Positions 1 to 7,856 of a stretch of 21,352 nucleotides of DNA are shown here, in pieces. The position numbers and the translations under genes were made by a program. The DNA comes from MED-G116 sp038147495. GTDB lineage: Bacteria; Pseudomonadota; Alphaproteobacteria; Puniceispirillales; Puniceispirillaceae. The stretch lies in the NCBI GenBank assembly GCA_038147495.1, contig JAYQTT010000026.1:1-21352 (forward strand), read 5' to 3'. The notes under the pieces are model-generated. The model was not told where the DNA came from. It saw only the letters and a program-made list of their open reading frames with translations, and ran no database searches. Each line of letters begins with the position of its first letter. The stretch's first letter is position 1.

Positions 1-172
1 CATGCGCGAGAGCCGTATATTTCTCATAGAGCTGTTGTGCATTGCCACGCAATTTCACATCAGGGCCATTTGATTCGTATGAAGTGTTGCGATTGGGAAT
101 ATGTGGCTGTCCGCCGCCATTTCCCCGACGGCCACGTCCGCGACCGCGCTTAGCATTCTGAGGTTGTCTCAT
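1..172 (-). CDS. DUF4167 domain protein, N-terminal part (cut by window edge)
   Basis: The minus strand from 172 reads MRQPQNAKRGRGRGRRGNGG, then a segment ending SYESNGPDVKLRGNAQQLYEKYTALAH at the window edge. A basic Arg/Gly-rich start followed by a YESNGPDVK(L/V)RG core is the signature of DUF4167, a small family largely confined to alphaproteobacteria and commonly encoded next to prmC and prfA. Only about 57 residues are visible. The Arg/Gly-rich tail suggests RNA or nucleic-acid binding, but the function is unknown to me. The ATG at 170-172 is preceded by a purine-rich AAAAGAGTGA. The gene lies in the same direction as prmC, 296 bp downstream of it, and has its own candidate promoter at 331-359. 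Confidence 0.85.
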   Translation of the reverse strand, partial: MRQPQNAKRGRGRGRRGNGGGQPHIPNRNTSYESNGPDVKLRGNAQQLYEKYTALAH

Positions 173-330
173 TCACTCTTTTACCAGCTGTTTGTACTTT
201 CAACACATCGCGATGCCAACAAGGCCTGTCTATTTGATGTGATAGGCTATCCCAATAAACCGGGTAGTTCGCTGACTTTGGACTTTCGCACTCAACCTCA
301 AAAGAGGGGCGTTGCCACAGCGAGGCGCTA

Positions 331-359
331 CAATAGCCATGCGCAGGATTTAATTTCAA
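331..359 (-). promoter_or_regulatory. Candidate sigma-70-type promoter of the DUF4167 gene
   Basis: On the minus strand, TTGAAA (354-359) matches five of six bases of the -35 consensus. It is followed after 17 bases by CTATTG (331-336), close to the alphaproteobacterial -10 form CTATAT. The implied leader to the start at 172 is about 150 nt. That leader contains a small CCTC-TTTT-GAGG hairpin. The promoter would uncouple the DUF4167 gene from prmC. Seen by eye only. Confidence 0.45.
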
Positions 360-389
360 GCAAAATATGACTCAACGGCCTTTTTCCCT

Positions 390-427
390 GTCTGAAACGT
401 CATTTTATGTCTGAAAGGTCATTTTAT
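390..427. repeat. Two tandem 19-bp repeats between prmC and the DUF4167 gene
   Basis: Positions 390-408 and 409-427 are head-to-tail copies of a 19-bp unit that begins GTCTGAAA and ends GTCATTTTAT. They differ at one base (C versus G before GTCATTTT). The pair lies about 30 bp upstream of the candidate DUF4167 promoter, so it could be a tandem operator. It could also be simple slippage. Confidence 0.8.
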
Positions 428-456
428 GTCCCCAACCGGGCGATCTTTTTCAGCCT

Positions 457-502
457 TGTAACAAAAAATCAAATATCTGAGTGACGAAAAATCAAACATC
501 TG
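457..502. repeat. 23-bp tandem duplication spanning the prmC stop codon
   Basis: Read on the minus strand, unit 1 (502 to 480) and unit 2 (479 to 457) match at 19 of 23 positions; both begin CAGAT(G/A)TTTGATTTTT. Because 23 is not a multiple of three, unit 2 is read in a different frame and supplies the TGA stop of prmC at 469-471. The last few PrmC residues (RHSDI) therefore come from the duplicated segment. Confidence 0.75.
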
Positions 503-1380
503 GCCGTGCCGGACAAATCCGGAACAGCAGCCATCATGTCCAGACCAGCCGATATAGCCAATGCGCTTACCTCTGTCTGTTGGCCATCTCCGATCTCGGC
601 AAACACCCGTCCCCGCGTTGACAAAAGCGATGCAAACACTGGCATCAATTCCCGCCAGCACGAAAGACCATCAGCACCACCATCAAGCGCCAAACGTGGA
701 TCATGCTTGGCCACTTCCGGCGCGAGGCTGTCAATCTGTCCAGCGGGGATATAGGGCGGGTTGCAAAGAATGATGTCATACCCATCCGGCGCCTCTGGCG
801 TCTCGGTAAAGTGGCAATGTTCAAACCGGCACCGCGTCTTCAAACCAAGGTCGGCAGCATTATTTGTCGCCGCTGTAACGGCCTGTGGATTGATATCTAC
901 GCCAAGGCCGGTGGCGTTGCCGAGCTCCGAGAGACAGGCCAGCAACAGGCAGCCACTTCCTGTGCCAAGGTCCAATATCCGCACACCATCGCCATCACCA
1001 CCAGCACCGGCACCATCGCCATCACCGGCACCGCCACCAGTCAGGGTGCGGCCAAAAGCTGTTGCCTGCTCGACAAGGGTTTCAGAATCTGCGCGCGGGT
1101 CGAGGGTCGCCGGCGACAGCCGAAAACGTAATGACCAGAACTCACGCCACCCCCGAATACGACTGACCGGCTCGCCCATGGTGCGGCGATGTACAAGGGC
1201 ATCCAACCGCGTCTGGTGATCATCCGACCATCCGTGCACATCTTCATGCGGCAACACAGCATCATCACGACCAAGCACAAGGCCAAGCAACAATCTGGCA
1301 TCACCGCGAGCACTTGAAATTCCTGCGGCAACAAGACGGTCTGTTGCATCGTCAAGAATATTGCGGGCTTCTATGGTCAT
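469..1380 (-). CDS. prmC: Release factor glutamine N5-methyltransferase
   Basis: PrmC (HemK) transfers a methyl group from S-adenosylmethionine to the glutamine of the GGQ motif in peptide release factors, which makes termination efficient. The 303-residue product has the N-terminal helical substrate domain (about 1-110), SAM motif I DLGTGSG (137-143) and the diagnostic NPPY (207-210) that holds the target glutamine. Between the two domains lies an 18-residue linker of only Gly, Asp and Ala (115-132), which looks like a local expansion. The ATG at 1380 is 10 bp downstream of the prfA stop, so enzyme and substrate are cotranscribed. The C-terminus ends in a small tandem duplication. Confidence 0.95.
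   Translation of the reverse strand: MTIEARNILDDATDRLVAAGISSARGDARLLLGLVLGRDDAVLPHEDVHGWSDDHQTRLDALVHRRTMGEPVSRIRGWREFWSLRFRLSPATLDPRADSETLVEQATAFGRTLTGGGAGDGDGAGAGGDGDGVRILDLGTGSGCLLLACLSELGNATGLGVDINPQAVTAATNNAADLGLKTRCRFEHCHFTETPEAPDGYDIILCNPPYIPAGQIDSLAPEVAKHDPRLALDGGADGLSCWRELMPVFASLLSTRGRVFAEIGDGQQTEVSALAISAGLDMMAAVPDLSGTARCLIFRHSDI
985..1038. repeat. Low-complexity Gly/Asp/Ala-coding repeat within prmC
   Basis: On the plus strand this stretch is a run of imperfect repeats of ACC, GCC and ATC triplets, such as CACCATCGCCATCACCGGCA. It encodes the Gly-Asp-Ala linker of PrmC between the N-terminal domain and the methyltransferase core. Such triplet repeats can expand and contract in frame. 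Confidence 0.75.
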
Positions 1381-1390
1381 GACTGATGTG

Positions 1391-2470
1391 CTAGTCCGCG
1401 CCTTCTGCCAGACGCCGCGCCTGATCTTCAGAGATCAGCGCATCAATCACCTCATCCAGCGCCTCACCAGCGATGACCCGGTCAAGTTTGTACAGGGTAA
1501 GATTGATCCGGTGGTCAGTGACGCGCCCTTGTGGAAAATTATAGGTGCGGATCCGCTCGGACCGATCACCCGAGCCAACTTGTCCCTTGCGCGATGCCGC
1601 GCGCTCAGCCTGCAGGCGGGCACGCTCGGCGTCATATAATCGGGCCCGCAAAATCTTCATCGCCTTTGCGCGATTCTTGTGCTGTGATTTTTCATCCTGC
1701 TGGCTGACAACGATACCTGTCGGGATATGCGTGATCCGCACCGCAGAATCAGTTGTGTTCACCGACTGTCCGCCCGGCCCGGACGCCCTGAAAACATCAA
1801 TCCGCAAATCAGTCTCGACAATGTCGATATCCACATCTTCTGCTTCCGGAAGCACAGCAACCGTGGCGGCAGAAGTGTGAATGCGCCCTCCGGCCTCAGT
1901 TTCCGGTACACGCTGAACACGATGCACACCAGATTCGAATTTGAGACGGGCAAACACATCGGCCCCGGCAATATTTGCCGTTGCTTCCTTATAGCCGCCA
2001 ATGCCTGTCTCAGAGACCTCCATCACCTCAAACTTCCAGCCATGCTTGGCTGCAAGTCGTTGGTACATGGCAAACAAATCCGATGCGAACAACGCCGCTT
2101 CATCACCGCCGGTTCCGGCTCTGACCTCAAGAATGGCGTTACGCGAGTCGTCCTTATCCTTTGGCAAAAGCAACAGCTGCAGCTTGGCCTGCTCGTCCGG
2201 CAGACCGGCCAGAAGCTCATCCAGTTCAAGCTGTGCATCTCTGCCATTTCCGGATCGTCAGCGGCATCGGCTAGCATGGCCTTGGCATCGGCAATTTCAG
2301 TTGTCATCCGATTGACAAGCTCAATCTGCTCACAGACCGGCCGCAATTCAGTGAGTTCACGCGACAGCGTGGCCATTTCGTCAGGCGTCATGTCCGCCGC
2401 GTGCGACAACCGCTCTCGACTTCGCTACGCCGTTGCAAAACCTTTTCCATCGTTGCGTCGAGACCTTCAT
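1391..2470 (-). CDS. prfA: Peptide chain release factor 1, reading frame interrupted by indels
   Basis: RF1 reads UAA and UAG stop codons and releases the peptide. The long intact part (1391-2173 and just upstream) carries GTGGDEAALFA, the P-x-T codon-recognition tripeptide as PET (after HRVQRV), and the GGQ motif at 1766-1774. The N-terminal part lies in other frames: MEKVLQRRSEVES (from 2450), then RLSHAADMTPDEM, then, after EMAEM, QLELDELLAGLPDEQ leading into LLLPKDKDD. Restoring one base near 2411 and one near 2235 joins these. The ATG at 2468-2470 has the better ribosome site (AGGGA), and one more base near 2464 would join it too, giving 360 residues, the usual RF1 length. Without that, the start would be 2450. 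RF1 is essential, so sequence error is more likely than a pseudogene. Confidence 0.85.
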
Positions 2471-2545
2471 GTCCCTATCCCTTCACACAGCATTCTTATC
2501 CAATTGCAACCGGCAAATTATTGTTGGCCAATCATGATCCTGAAA

Positions 2546-3799
2546 TTATTGATTTGCGAGACGCGCCAGAACTGCCGCGGCCAGATTGGAGAGTTCCAAT
2601 TCCGTCTGATTGCCATCGGCCAGATCGCGGAGCTGCACGGTTCCACTCGCCTCACTTTGCACCGCCAATAATCGCTGCCAGACGAATTCCAGCACGGTCA
2701 ATCTTCTTCATGCGCTTGCCCATGTTCCCACCCAGCGGGATGTCCACACCAAGACCAGCATCGCGCAACATTTCGGCAAGCTGAAACACCATGGCATCCG
2801 CGGCTGGCTCTGCAGCGATGACGGCAATATCTGCGGGCGCAATTCTCCGGCGCCAACAAGCATCGCCAGACGCTCAACACCGGCTGCCCAGCCAACGCCG
2901 GCAATCGGCGGGCCGCCGAGCATTTCGCTCAACCCGTCATAACGGCCACCACCAAGAACGGTGCCTTGGGCACCAAGCGAGTCGGTGATAAATTCGAAGG
3001 CACTGTGACAGTAATAATCGAGACCCCGGACCAGAAGCGGATCAAAATCCCATGCGATGCGCGCCGCATCTAACGCCTTTGTCACCGTCTCAAAATGCGC
3101 CTTCGACAGATCATTCAGATGGTCCTGCAACCGCGGCGCATCGGCAATGATGTCCCGATCTGTCTTGTCCTTGGAATCGAGAATACGAAGCGGATTGGTG
3201 ACAAGCCGCGCCTTGCTGTCTTCTGACAGATCCGCTTCATGTTTTTGCAGGAATGCAACAAGTGCGCCGCGATAGGCTGTTCGGCTTTCGGTGTCGCCAA
3301 GTGAGTTCAGATGCAACACGCATTTATCGCCAACGCCAAGCGCATCCAACACCCGCGAACCACAGGCGATAATTTCGGCATCTGCCAGCGGTTCAACCGG
3401 GCCAAGATATTCAATCCTGATCTGATGAAACTGGCGCATCCGGCCTTTTTGTGGCCGCTCATAACGGAACATCGGCCCCGCATAGAAATATTTCAGCGGC
3501 AGCGATTGCGTCAGACCATTGGAAATCATCGCGCGCACGACCGCAGCGGTATTTTCCGGCCGCAACGTCAGGTTTTCGCCGCCACGATCAGTGAAATTAT
3601 AGGTCTCTTTGGTGACAACGTCACTGCTGTCTCCAAGAGGCCGTGAAAAGACCTCGGAAAATTCAAAAATTGGCGTTGCCATCTCATTGAAGCCATAAGC
3701 CGCTGCAACGTCACGCGCGGTATCCATCACGCGGCGATGTGCGGCCATCGCTTCGGGCAGCAGATCAGTCGTGCCTCTTGCCGGTTGCAATCGTGACAT
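2546..3799 (-). CDS. hisS: Histidine--tRNA ligase, C-terminus in shifted frames
   Basis: Class II HisRS charges tRNA-His. The frame from the ATG at 3799 shows motif 2 (YAGPMFRYERPQKGRMRQFH, about 106-125), the histidine-binding LVRGLDYYCHSAFEF (256-270) and motif 3 (VLGGGRYDGL...GVGWAAGVERLAML). After RP322 the frame is lost. Adding one base near 2834 gives ADIAVIAAEPAADAMVFQL through IPLGGNMGKRMKKIDRAGIR to AAIIGG. Removing one A from the AAA at 2656-2658 continues as SEASGTVQLRDLADG to a TAA at 2546-2548. The repaired protein is 417 residues, normal for the family, with the C-terminal anticodon domain. As written, the first frame stops after 363 residues. The start is 2 bp after the ispG stop, with GGAGAGG inside ispG as ribosome site. 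Confidence 0.9.
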
Positions 3800-3801
3800 G
3801 A

Positions 3802-4965
3802 TTATACAGCCTCTCCCATGGCAGATTTGGCCGCTATATTCTCACTGGCGGCATCACACGCTTGTTCTTGCTTTATCAGCTTTGCCCGGTCCTCGACCAG
3901 CTCGACAATATGTTCAACAAGATCTTCATTTGACAGCCGATGATCAGCCATGCCGGATATATAAATCTGATGCGTGCCTCGACCCCCACCGGTCAAACCG
4001 ATATCGGTCTCGCGCGCTTCGCCCGGGCCGTTTACCACACAGCCAATGATCGATACTGAAATCGGCACATCAATATGCTGCAGCCTGTCTTCGATGATTT
4101 GTACGGTTTCGATTACATTGAATTGCTGACGGGCACATGACGGGCATGAAATCACAGTCACACCGCGGCGGCGCAACCCAAGAGATTTAAGCATCTCATA
4201 CCCGACCTTGACCTCTTCGCTTGGCTCAGCCGAAAGCGACACGCGGACCGTATCGCCAATGCCTGACCACAACAGATTTCCAAGCCCGATCGCCGATTTG
4301 ACAGTACCGGCGCGCAAGCCACCCGCTTCGGTAATGCCGATATGAAGGGGGCAATCAATGACCTCGGCAAGCTGTTGATAGGCCGCCACCGCCAGAAAGA
4401 CATCAGACGCTTTTACCGATATCTTGAACTCATGAAAGTCGTTATCTTGCAGGATTCGCGCATGATCAAGCGCCGATTCAACCAACGCTTCGGGACAAGG
4501 CTCGGCATATTTTTCCAGCAAATGCCGCTCCAGCGAACCGGCATTTACCCCGATCCGCATCGAACAACCATGATCGCGGGCAGCCTTGATGACTTCTTGT
4601 ACGCGCTCTGCTTTACCAATGTTTCCCGGATTAATGCGAAGACAGGCCGCGCCAGCTTTCGCCGCCTCTATCGCACGGCGGTAGTGAAAATGGATATCAG
4701 CAACAATCGGCACCGGGCTATTTGCACAAATCGTCTTCAATGCGGCGGTGCTGTCCTCATCCGGGCATGACACGCGAACGATATCAGCGCCTGCCTCTGC
4801 GGCGGCATTGATCTGGGCAAGCGTTGCCTCAACATCGGTTGTCAGCGTGTTGGTCATCGTCTGCACGCTGATCGGTGCATCACCACCAACCAATACGTCT
4901 CCGACCCTAATCTGGCGACATTTCCGGCGCTCAATTGTGCGATAGGCTCGATAGGCGTTTGACAC
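3802..4965 (-). CDS. ispG: 4-hydroxy-3-methylbut-2-en-1-yl diphosphate synthase
   Basis: IspG (GcpE) is the [4Fe-4S] enzyme of the non-mevalonate pathway. It reductively opens 2-C-methylerythritol 2,4-cyclodiphosphate to HMBPP, the precursor of isopentenyl diphosphate. I chose GTG at 4963-4965 because a strong AGGAGCT sits 5 bp upstream; an in-frame ATG at 5022 would add 19 residues without family resemblance. The product is 387 residues with a TIM-barrel N-terminal part. The cluster ligands are Cys274 and Cys277 (CPSC), Cys309 (IIGCVVNGPGE) and Glu316. The C-terminal tail after ISGMADHRLSNEDLVEHIVE is a little longer than in E. coli. The gene is in the rodZ-ispG-hisS run, a common order in proteobacteria. 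Confidence 0.95.
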   Translation of the reverse strand: MSNAYRAYRTIERRKCRQIRVGDVLVGGDAPISVQTMTNTLTTDVEATLAQINAAAEAGADIVRVSCPDEDSTAALKTICANSPVPIVADIHFHYRRAIEAAKAGAACLRINPGNIGKAERVQEVIKAARDHGCSMRIGVNAGSLERHLLEKYAEPCPEALVESALDHARILQDNDFHEFKISVKASDVFLAVAAYQQLAEVIDCPLHIGITEAGGLRAGTVKSAIGLGNLLWSGIGDTVRVSLSAEPSEEVKVGYEMLKSLGLRRRGVTVISCPSCARQQFNVIETVQIIEDRLQHIDVPISVSIIGCVVNGPGEARETDIGLTGGGRGTHQIYISGMADHRLSNEDLVEHIVELVEDRAKLIKQEQACDAASENIAAKSAMGEAV

Positions 4966-4970
4966 GACAC

Positions 4971-4977
4971 AGCTCCT
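4971..4977 (-). promoter_or_regulatory. Ribosome binding site fixing the ispG GTG start
   Basis: The minus strand reads AGGAGCT, then GTGTC, then GTG at 4965. This is a near-perfect anti-16S match at suitable spacing, and it favours the GTG over the upstream in-frame ATG at 5022. Confidence 0.7.
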
Positions 4978-5091
4978 GATAAGGAATTGGTTTGGCTTGA
5001 GGCGGGCTATGCCCTGTGGCATCCGCCTCCGCGGCGATATCTATAGCCGTTTGCGGGCCAGATTACCACAGCCCTTGCAAAACAGCTGGCA

Positions 5092-5103
5092 GATAAATTT
5101 ATC
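5092..5103. repeat. 12-bp perfect palindrome in the rodZ-ispG spacer
   Basis: GATAAATTTATC reads the same on both strands. It lies about 23 bp downstream of the rodZ stop and about 130 bp before the ispG start. It might be an operator for ispG or have no function. No recognised regulator consensus is matched. Confidence 0.5.
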
Positions 5104-5125
5104 CGATAAGAATGTGTGGGCCGGG

Positions 5126-6379
5126 CTAGAGTTCGGCCTTCAGCCGCTCAATCTTCAAAGGCATATCGCGAACGATCTCGCCTTTGTCGCCGACAGACAT
5201 AACGGTTCCGTCATGAAAAACGACCTCAAGGCCGCCCGCGTTGCCCGTGCTCAGATAGAGGTTGTCATTACTGTTAACAACATAGCTGTCGCCGTTGCGC
5301 ATCAGCTTTGTCATGACTTCCTCGCCATTGTTGCGGACGATTTCAACCCAGCTGGAGGCCTGCGCCCGGATGGTGATTTCCATTGCCGGATCACGCTGGT
5401 TGGCAAAGGCCGAGCCCTCGCCGCCATCCCCCGGCTTGGCAGTCGTAGCCGGATCAAGTGATGGCACCACCACATCTTTGTCGGTTGCCGCCACAACAGC
5501 CGACCCTGCGGTATCATCGCCAACGGCACGCAATTTCTCATTCGATCCGGCAGCAGCGGTATCAGCGGTTGTCTCATCTGCGTCCGGCGTCACCTTGCGC
5601 GGCGCTACTGACATATCGTCTGCGGATGGTGCTGGCATCGTCACAGCGGCGATTTCAGCCTCTATCACTTTGTCTTTGATCAGGTCTGTTTGCGCGGCGC
5701 CAGACTGGGCGGCACCGGTTTGATCTTTCAAAGGTAAGATTGTTTCATCAGCGCTACCCGCGTCCGCGCTTGCCAGCTGATCACCCTTTGCATCCAGATT
5801 TACCGGAGCAATGTCATCCGTGTCCACAGATGACGCCACGCTCACGGCATCCTCGCCAGCGAGCAGATTGTCACCCTCGGTTACGCTGTCCTCGATGGCC
5901 AGACTGACGGCTGCCAGCTGATCCAGCTGATTGCCATCAACCATTGCATCAGGCGCGCGCCCCATCATATACCATCCGGCATAACCACCCAGCGCTACCA
6001 ACACCGCAACAGATGCGACCAGCGCACTCATCCGCGGTGGATGATAATTCTGCACAGGAAACTTGTAGGAAGGCTTGAGATCGGACTGATCACTTTGTGC
6101 ATAATGGGCCTTTAGCAGGCCGGAAATCTCATCATGGTCGATATCGACAAGCTGTGCATAGCTGCGGACATAGCCGGACACGTAAGTCGCCCCCGGAAGC
6201 GTGTCAAAACGGCCAGCCTCAAGATTTTTCAGAATATCTTTTGGGATACGCAAGGCATGCGAGATGTCTGCAATGCTCAGCTTTGCATCAAGCCGCGCTT
6301 TTCGCAACAGCACCCCAATGGCGACCGCACTTGCCTGCATATTATCCTCAAATGACAACGCCAACTCAGATTGTTTCAT
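5126..6379 (-). CDS. rodZ: RodZ-like cytoskeletal helix-turn-helix membrane protein
   Basis: RodZ links MreB filaments to the cell-wall elongation machinery. The 417-residue product has an N-terminal helix-turn-helix domain of the RodZ/Xre type (about 16-90, including GVLLRKARLDAKLSIADIS and the family hallmark YVSGYVRSYAQLV). A single membrane segment follows (about 117-140, MSALVASVAVLVALGGYAGW). Next comes a long acidic Ala/Asp/Thr-rich periplasmic linker (about 140-330) and a C-terminal DUF4115 beta domain (EITIRAQASSWVEIV to the end). The start is the ATG at 6377-6379; an in-frame TTG lies two codons upstream. The gene heads the run into ispG with a 160-bp spacer. The family assignment is clear; the role in cell shape is inferred from it. 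Confidence 0.88.
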   Translation of the reverse strand: MKQSELALSFEDNMQASAVAIGVLLRKARLDAKLSIADISHALRIPKDILKNLEAGRFDTLPGATYVSGYVRSYAQLVDIDHDEISGLLKAHYAQSDQSDLKPSYKFPVQNYHPPRMSALVASVAVLVALGGYAGWYMMGRAPDAMVDGNQLDQLAAVSLAIEDSVTEGDNLLAGEDAVSVASSVDTDDIAPVNLDAKGDQLASADAGSADETILPLKDQTGAAQSGAAQTDLIKDKVIEAEIAAVTMPAPSADDMSVAPRKVTPDADETTADTAAAGSNEKLRAVGDDTAGSAVVAATDKDVVVPSLDPATTAKPGDGGEGSAFANQRDPAMEITIRAQASSWVEIVRNNGEEVMTKLMRNGDSYVVNSNDNLYLSTGNAGGLEVVFHDGTVMSVGDKGEIVRDMPLKIERLKAEL

Positions 6380-6419
6380 AACCAAACCGCACCTGGTCCA
6401 AGCTCGCTATAGGCCTCAC

Positions 6420-6448
6420 ATTATCAAAACGTCCATATAATGCAAGAA
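6420..6448 (-). promoter_or_regulatory. Possible promoter of rodZ
   Basis: On the minus strand, GATAAT (6420-6425) matches five of six bases of the -10 consensus. TTCTTG lies 17 bases upstream (6443-6448) and is a poor -35. The element is 41-69 bp before the rodZ start, in the 180-bp spacer after lysC. Weak evidence. Confidence 0.25.
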
Positions 6449-6519
6449 TTTCCCCTCAAACCGCGAGACTTAGCTCACATTCTTAAAGTCACCGCTCCAC
6501 ATCAACGGGTAACTGCCCC

Positions 6520-6538
6520 TGCCTTGCGGCACAAGGCA
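6520..6538 (-). terminator. Small stem-loop just after lysC, no U-tract
   Basis: TGCCTTG and CAAGGCA form a perfect 7-bp stem with a 5-nt loop, 21 bp past the lysC stop. There is no T-run after it, so it is not a standard intrinsic terminator. It could protect the 3' end of the mRNA. Confidence 0.3.
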
Positions 6539-6559
6539 TACGCCCCGCCCCGGTCTGCA

Positions 6560-7780
6560 TCAGACATCATCAAGGCCAAATGCGGTATGCAAGCTGCGTA
6601 CCGCAAGTTCGGTATATTCAGATGAAATCAACACCGATATTTTGATCTCGGAGGTAGAAATCACCTGCAAATTGATGCCCTTATCGGCCAGCGTTTCAAA
6701 CATCGTCTTGGCCACACCCGGCTGAGACCGCATGGCCATACCGACAACCGAAATCTTTGTGACATTCTCTGCCGCGCTAACCCCTGAAAAACCGAGCTGA
6801 TCTTTGCTCTTTTCAAGCGTATCAACGGCCTTTTGCAGGTCCGCTCGACCAATTGAAAAGGTAATATCAGTTTTCTTCGTATCGGTTGACGCACTTTGAA
6901 CGATCATATCGACATTGACATGATTATCCGCAAGTCGGCCAAAAATCTCGGCCGCGATACCCGGCTTGTCAGGCAGGCCCTGAATGGTGATTTTTGCCTC
7001 ATCGGGGCTGTAGGCAATGCCGCTGATTTTTTCCTGTTCCACGATTGAATCCTCATCAACAACAAAGGTTCCCGGTGCGTCTGTAAAGCTTGACCGCACC
7101 TGTAAATTGACATTGTGCCGCATTGCCATCGCCACCGAGCGGGTCTGCAAGACCTTTGCCCCAAGCGATGCCATTTCGAGCATCTCTTCGAACGTGATCC
7201 GATCCAGCTTGCGGGCATGTGGGGCGATACGGGGGTCCGTGGTGTAGACGCCATCAACATCGGTATAGATGTCACAACGGTCAGCGCCAAGCGCCGCCGC
7301 CAGCGCCACTGCCGAGGTGTCTGATCCACCCCGCCCCAAAGTGGTAATGCGCCCATCTGGTGCCAAACCCTGAAATCCGGCGACCACAGCAACCTGCCCG
7401 GCGGCAAGCCGCTGGCCGATGACGCTGGTGTCAATGTCAAGGATCCGGGCAGCCCCATGAATTTCATCGGTATGCACCGGCATTTGCCAACCAAGCCACG
7501 AGCGCGCATCAACACCCATGTTCTGCAAGGCGATAGCCAGAAGGCCTACAGTCACCTGCTCACCTGTTGATACGATCGTGTCATATTCGCGCGCATCATG
7601 GAGCGGGCCAATATCACGCGCCCATGCCACAAGCTGATTGGTTGTCCCTGCCATTGCCGAGACCACAACTGCTACCTGATGGCCTGCGTCAACTTCGCTT
7701 TTCACACGCGTGGCAACATTGCGGATGCGATCAAGGTCGCCCACCGATGTCCCACCAAATTTTTGAACAATGAGTGCCAT
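6560..7780 (-). CDS. lysC: Aspartate kinase
   Basis: This enzyme phosphorylates aspartate, the first step toward lysine, threonine, methionine and diaminopimelate. The start is taken as the ATG at 7778-7780 because the protein then begins MALIVQKFGGTSVG, the canonical N-terminus; the in-frame extension to 7876 has no family similarity. The 406-residue product has the kinase motif KFGGTSV (7-13), a TLGRGGSDTSAVALAAAL segment and DIYTDVDGVYTTDPR. Two C-terminal ACT regulatory domains follow (KITIQGLPDKPGIAAEIFG; KISVVGMAMRSQPGVAKTMF), so end-product feedback control is expected. It is transcribed away from ubiG across a 76-bp spacer and stands alone before rodZ. Confidence 0.95.
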   Translation of the reverse strand: MALIVQKFGGTSVGDLDRIRNVATRVKSEVDAGHQVAVVVSAMAGTTNQLVAWARDIGPLHDAREYDTIVSTGEQVTVGLLAIALQNMGVDARSWLGWQMPVHTDEIHGAARILDIDTSVIGQRLAAGQVAVVAGFQGLAPDGRITTLGRGGSDTSAVALAAALGADRCDIYTDVDGVYTTDPRIAPHARKLDRITFEEMLEMASLGAKVLQTRSVAMAMRHNVNLQVRSSFTDAPGTFVVDEDSIVEQEKISGIAYSPDEAKITIQGLPDKPGIAAEIFGRLADNHVNVDMIVQSASTDTKKTDITFSIGRADLQKAVDTLEKSKDQLGFSGVSAAENVTKISVVGMAMRSQPGVAKTMFETLADKGINLQVISTSEIKISVLISSEYTELAVRSLHTAFGLDDV

Positions 7781-7856
7781 TTTGTCGTATGCTAACCGCT
7801 GCTTCATATTCGAGATTGCAGCAGTCATAGCGATAACAAAGCCGCGGGGCAAGTCT

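Noticed and set aside
2235..2470. Programmed frameshifting in prfA, as known for prfB
   Set aside because: The known programmed shift is in prfB at an in-frame UGA with a Shine-Dalgarno-like stimulator. Here there are two or three separate shifts in prfA without that signal, and hisS next door has the same problem.
1727..2671. Long plus-strand open frame (314 codons) opposite prfA and hisS
   Set aside because: It lies antisense to clearly conserved release factor and HisRS sequence, has no recognisable domain, and reads as a shadow of the opposite strand.
5034..5125. Minus-strand frame in the rodZ-ispG spacer encoding FCKGCGNLARKRL before a stop, resembling a tiny zinc-knuckle protein
   Set aside because: No start codon precedes it in frame within the spacer, and nothing else supports translation.
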